Origin: Methanolobus sp. UBA474
GTDB taxonomy: Archaea; Halobacteriota; Methanosarcinia; Methanosarcinales; Methanosarcinaceae
Assembly (NCBI GenBank): GCA_002501695.1
Contig: DANZ01000003.1
Coordinates: 1-8,789, forward strand
DNA length: 8,789 nt
Direction of reading: 5' to 3'
Shown in pieces: positions 6,755 through 8,789 of this stretch (positions are counted from its first letter, which is position 1; every line of letters starts with the position of its first letter). The position numbers and the translations under genes are program-made. The notes under the pieces are model-generated. The model worked only from the letters and a program-made list of their open reading frames with translations, was not told the origin of the DNA and ran no database searches.

Positions 6755-6762
6755 TTTTTATA
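6755..6762 (+). promoter_or_regulatory. TATA box of the thermosome gene
   Basis: TTTTTATA, predicting a transcription start near 6785 and a leader of about 55 bases. It lies about 43 bases from the dphB TATA box on the other strand, so a regulator bound in between could affect both genes. I see no repeat that I can tie to a known archaeal heat-shock regulator. Confidence 0.5.
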
Positions 6763-6795
6763 GAACGACATACAGTTAGTTTCACTCATACATAA

Positions 6796-6805
6796 CGTAA
6801 TTACG
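6796..6805 (+). repeat. 10-base perfect palindrome in the thermosome leader
   Basis: CGTAATTACG is self-complementary and falls about 12 bases after the predicted transcription start. It could be an operator half-site pair. A short weak stem (ATCAA / TTGAT, 6811-6815 and 6821-6825) follows. Palindromes of this length can arise by chance, so the role is uncertain. Confidence 0.3.
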
Positions 6806-6826
6806 ATCATATCAATTTCGTTGATT

Positions 6827-6832
6827 GGAGGT
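6827..6832 (+). promoter_or_regulatory. Ribosome binding site of the thermosome gene
   Basis: GGAGGT, 8 bases before the ATG at 6841, is a near-perfect match to the archaeal anti-Shine-Dalgarno and fixes the start codon. Confidence 0.85.
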
Positions 6833-6840
6833 TTGGAATC

Positions 6841-8475
6841 ATGGCAGGACAATATGGCGGTCAGTCCGTTATCATTATAGATCCAAGTAAAGAGCACACA
6901 ACTGGGAAAGATGCATTATCTGTTAACATTACGTCTGCAAAAGCTGTTGCAAATATAGTCAGGTCGACCCTCGGTCCCAGAGGTATGGACAAGATGCTTG
7001 TTAATGTGATAGGCGACATCACCCTTACGAACGACGGTGCGACGATCCTTCAGGAAATGGATATAGAGCATCCCACAGCAAAGATGATAGTAGAGGTAGC
7101 CAGCGCCCAGGAAAAGGTAGCAGGCGATGGCACTACCAGTGCAGTGGTAATGGCCGGCGCATTACTTGAGAAAGCTCAGGAACTGGTCGTGCTGGGAGTA
7201 CACCCTACAGTTATTGTCAAAGGTTTCATCATGGCGACCGAGAAATCCCTGCAGATCCTTAACGACTATGCGATCAAGGTCAATAGACATGATAGGGAGA
7301 CGCTTAAGAGGATAGCACTGACCTCTATCACAGGCAAGGCATCTGAAATGGCAGATGATCACCTTGCCGGGATATGCGTGGATGCCATACTTGCAATAGA
7401 GCAGGATGGCAAGGTCAACATCGATGAGAACATTGTGATCGCAAAGGAAGTAGGCGGTACTATTGATGATACGGAGCTCATAAACGGTATTTCTATAAGG
7501 CAGGAAGCCCTTCACCCGGAGATGCCACACCGCATCGAAAATGCAAAGATCGCGCTCATAGATACCGAACTTACTTTTGGCAAGACCTCGACCAAATCCA
7601 AGCTCCTGGTCGACAGGGCAGAACAACTCCAGGAGTTCAAGGAACAGGAGAGGGCAAATTTCAGAAAGACCATCCAGCAGATAATCGATACAGGTGCGAA
7701 TGTCGTGTTCTGCTCCAAGGCGATGGATGACTATGCGTTGCACTTCTTCAAGGAAGCAGGCGTATATGCGACCAGGCGTGTCAGGGAAGAGGACATGATG
7801 ATGCTTACGCGTTCGACGGGTGCATCCCTTGTGAGGAATGTCCATGAGATGACAGCCGACGATCTGGGATACGCGGAGCTTGTTGAGCAGGAGAACCTCA
7901 ATGAGGAGAAGACCTATATCAAGGGATTCAGGGATGCCAAGACCATGACCATTCTGATCAAGGGCGGATCCGAGCACGTCACCGACAATATAGAGCGTGT
8001 CTTTGACGATGCACTGCGCGTCATAAAGTGCGTGTTCGAGGACGGAACAATAGTACCTGGCGGCGGAGCTTCCGAAATGGAGGTTGCACAGAAACTGCGT
8101 GCATACGCTGCAAGCGTGCAGGGGCGCGAGCAGATGGCCATTAACGCATTCGCATCCGCAGTTGAGGAGATACCCAAGGCAATCGCTGAGAACTGCGGCT
8201 TTGATGCTATCGACATAATACTCAAACTGCGTGCCAGCCACGGCACCATGAAATATGCAGGTATCAATATAGAGACCGGCGACATTTCGGACATGTACGA
8301 GATGAATATCATCGACCCCCTCAGGGTGAAGACCCAGGCCATCAAGTCAGCCTCAGAAGTTGCCAACATGGTCCTGCGTGTTGACGATATGCTTCGCTCC
8401 AGGGAGAAGGACATGATGGATGTAGCTCCCGAGCACAACATCCACAATTACGACATGAGCGGAATGGGAATGTAA
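6841..8475 (+). CDS. ths: Thermosome subunit (group II chaperonin)
   Basis: A subunit of the cytosolic double-ring archaeal chaperonin that folds proteins in an ATP-driven cycle with a built-in lid. At 544 residues it is of normal length. ATP-site motifs are intact: TLGPRGMDKML (43-53), NDGATIL (64-70), GDGTTSAV (95-102), the SITGK lysine (166), and FDDAL with catalytic Asp390, followed by PGGGASEMEVA (406-416). The C-terminal equatorial segment is DPLRVKTQAIKSASEVA (492-508), and the protein ends in HNYDMSGMGM, a short Gly/Met tail of the usual kind. The apical segment (about 215-365, including the helical protrusion) differs from the commonest thermosome sequences, for example GISIRQEALHPEMP where most have GVVIDKE-type residues. 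This suggests a diverged paralogue; which of the alpha, beta or other subunits it is cannot be told here. Strong ribosome binding site and own promoter; monocistronic, with hairpins directly after the stop. Confidence 0.96.
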   Translation: MAGQYGGQSVIIIDPSKEHTTGKDALSVNITSAKAVANIVRSTLGPRGMDKMLVNVIGDITLTNDGATILQEMDIEHPTAKMIVEVASAQEKVAGDGTTSAVVMAGALLEKAQELVVLGVHPTVIVKGFIMATEKSLQILNDYAIKVNRHDRETLKRIALTSITGKASEMADDHLAGICVDAILAIEQDGKVNIDENIVIAKEVGGTIDDTELINGISIRQEALHPEMPHRIENAKIALIDTELTFGKTSTKSKLLVDRAEQLQEFKEQERANFRKTIQQIIDTGANVVFCSKAMDDYALHFFKEAGVYATRRVREEDMMMLTRSTGASLVRNVHEMTADDLGYAELVEQENLNEEKTYIKGFRDAKTMTILIKGGSEHVTDNIERVFDDALRVIKCVFEDGTIVPGGGASEMEVAQKLRAYAASVQGREQMAINAFASAVEEIPKAIAENCGFDAIDIILKLRASHGTMKYAGINIETGDISDMYEMNIIDPLRVKTQAIKSASEVANMVLRVDDMLRSREKDMMDVAPEHNIHNYDMSGMGM

Positions 8476-8492
8476 GAGGGCTTACCCTCTTA
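8473..8492 (+). terminator. Hairpin containing the thermosome stop codon
   Basis: Perfect 8-base arms TAAGAGGG (8473-8480) and CCCTCTTA (8485-8492) flank a 4-base loop CTTA. The left arm begins with the TAA stop. A weakly T-rich stretch (TCATTTTA) follows. It could aid termination or protect the mRNA 3' end; the role is inferred. Confidence 0.55.
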
Positions 8493-8514
8493 TCATTTTA
8501 CCCTCCGGCTTTTT

Positions 8515-8548
8515 AACACTGCTATTTAGTGTTTCTCTCTTTTTTCTA
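8515..8548 (+). terminator. Second hairpin plus T-tract after the thermosome gene
   Basis: Arms AACACT (8515-8520) and AGTGTT (8528-8533) around a 7-base loop are followed by a pyrimidine run that includes six consecutive T. This is the more terminator-like of the two hairpins; the U-rich tract fits archaeal termination. Confidence 0.55.
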
Positions 8549-8753
8549 GTGGCATATGTTACACATGGCTTTGCTTGCTACTTGCCAGGCTCCTTGAACC
8601 AGCCGACTTCCCCTTATTTTCACAATGATCATCCGTTGTTTTGCCGGCATTTTCACTATACCTTTGCGTCTGGTATTTTTATCCGAACGTCTATGACGCA
8701 ATCTATATATATTTATATATTTATAATGTTTGCGTTATATATTTTGCTAAAGT
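8549..8753. other. Noncoding spacer with AT-rich promoter-like end
   Basis: No convincing coding region on either strand and no recognisable RNA gene. The left part (to about 8660) shows nothing beyond a GCCGGC palindrome. From 8664 it holds three TTGCGT-type motifs (see the repeat entry). A pure A/T block of about 24 bases (8702-8725) with several overlapping TATA-like sequences is a plausible promoter for a rightward gene. Confidence 0.5.
8664..8736. repeat. Three TTGCGT-type motifs flanking an AT block
   Basis: TTGCGTC (8664-8670), its exact reverse complement GACGCAA (8695-8701), and TTGCGTT (8730-8736). The first pair forms 7-base inverted arms 24 bases apart. The second pair forms 6-base inverted arms around the TATA-rich block. 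The arrangement resembles regulator half-sites around a promoter, but no known regulator is recognised. Confidence 0.4.
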
Positions 8754-8789
8754 ATGAGAGGGAAGACCACTTTGAAGGAAGTATCAAAT
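8754..8789 (+). CDS. Possible start of a gene cut by the right edge
   Basis: An ATG at 8754 opens a frame of 12 codons (MRGKTTLKEVSN) to the window edge, about 36 bases after the AT-rich TATA block. There is no clear ribosome binding site before the ATG; the promoter position would suit a very short leader. A TTG at 8772 in the same frame, with GAGGGAAG upstream, is an alternative start. Another frame is also open from the ATG at 8693. Too short to assign a product. Confidence 0.3.
   Translation, partial: MRGKTTLKEVSN

Noticed and set aside
7162..8241. A 359-codon open frame antisense to the thermosome gene
   Set aside because: It lies wholly within a clearly real chaperonin gene in the opposite direction, has an odd Cys/His/Leu-rich composition, no family pattern, and arises from the codon bias of the sense gene.
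7914..8447. A second antisense frame of 177 codons over the thermosome gene
   Set aside because: Ser/Met/Ile-rich shadow of the sense codons, with no promoter or ribosome binding site.
8549..8660. A possible small RNA or tRNA in the spacer after the thermosome gene
   Set aside because: No cloverleaf, kink-turn or box C/D pattern and no strong long-range pairing was visible by eye.
1..8789. Defence system, CRISPR array or mobile element
   Set aside because: No regular repeats, transposase, integrase or nuclease genes are present. All recognised genes are conserved archaeal housekeeping or structural families, so HerA here is not read as a SIR2-HerA or DUF4297-HerA defence module.

Overview
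The window looks like chromosomal DNA of a methanogenic euryarchaeon, most likely in or near the Methanosarcinales. This is inferred from archaeal signature genes (a group II chaperonin/thermosome, diphthine synthase, a HerA-type ATPase, DUF357 and DUF555/UPF0212 proteins, a FlaI/FlaJ-like secretion pair), from TATA-type promoters, and from moderate GC with AT-rich intergenic stretches. I cannot fix the genus from sequence alone. I see no mobile elements, CRISPR array, rRNA or tRNA. This reads as a core-genome region, not an accessory island.

Layout. Positions 1-2319 (minus strand) hold a two-gene unit of the archaeal type IV pilus / type II secretion-like class: a FlaI/GspE-like secretion ATPase (625-2319), then a FlaJ/TadC-like membrane protein (613 to beyond position 1, so partial). 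The second gene's GTG start sits just past the first gene's stop, and its ribosome binding site overlaps that stop. A 149-base spacer (2320-2468) carries the ATPase promoter and a T-rich tract downstream of the next unit. Positions 2469-5777 (minus) hold four closely packed genes in transcription order: HerA-like ATPase, DUF357, DUF555 and a PfkB-family nucleoside/sugar kinase. The gaps are 26 and 47 bases, then 17 bases or a 3-base overlap depending on the kinase start. The promoter of this unit carries a perfect 9-base inverted repeat. Positions 5882-6685 (minus) encode diphthine synthase (dphB), which is divergent from a thermosome subunit at 6841-8475 (plus). The two TATA boxes lie about 43 bases apart. 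Two hairpins and T-rich tracts end the thermosome gene. The last 240 bases are an AT-rich presumed promoter with three copies of a TTGCGT-type motif, and perhaps the first codons of another gene at the right edge.

How the genes relate. dphB (modification of elongation factor 2) and the thermosome (protein folding) are translation and protein-quality functions read from a shared divergent control region. The HerA-DUF357-DUF555-kinase unit joins a DNA-translocase-type ATPase to two uncharacterised archaeal proteins and a nucleoside kinase; this is the least understood part of the window. The secretion ATPase and its membrane partner probably drive assembly of a pilus-like filament, but no prepilin lies inside the window. 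Two promoters (secretion ATPase and dphB) place the predicted transcription start at the ATG, which suggests leaderless mRNAs. The HerA unit and the thermosome have leaders with ribosome binding sites.
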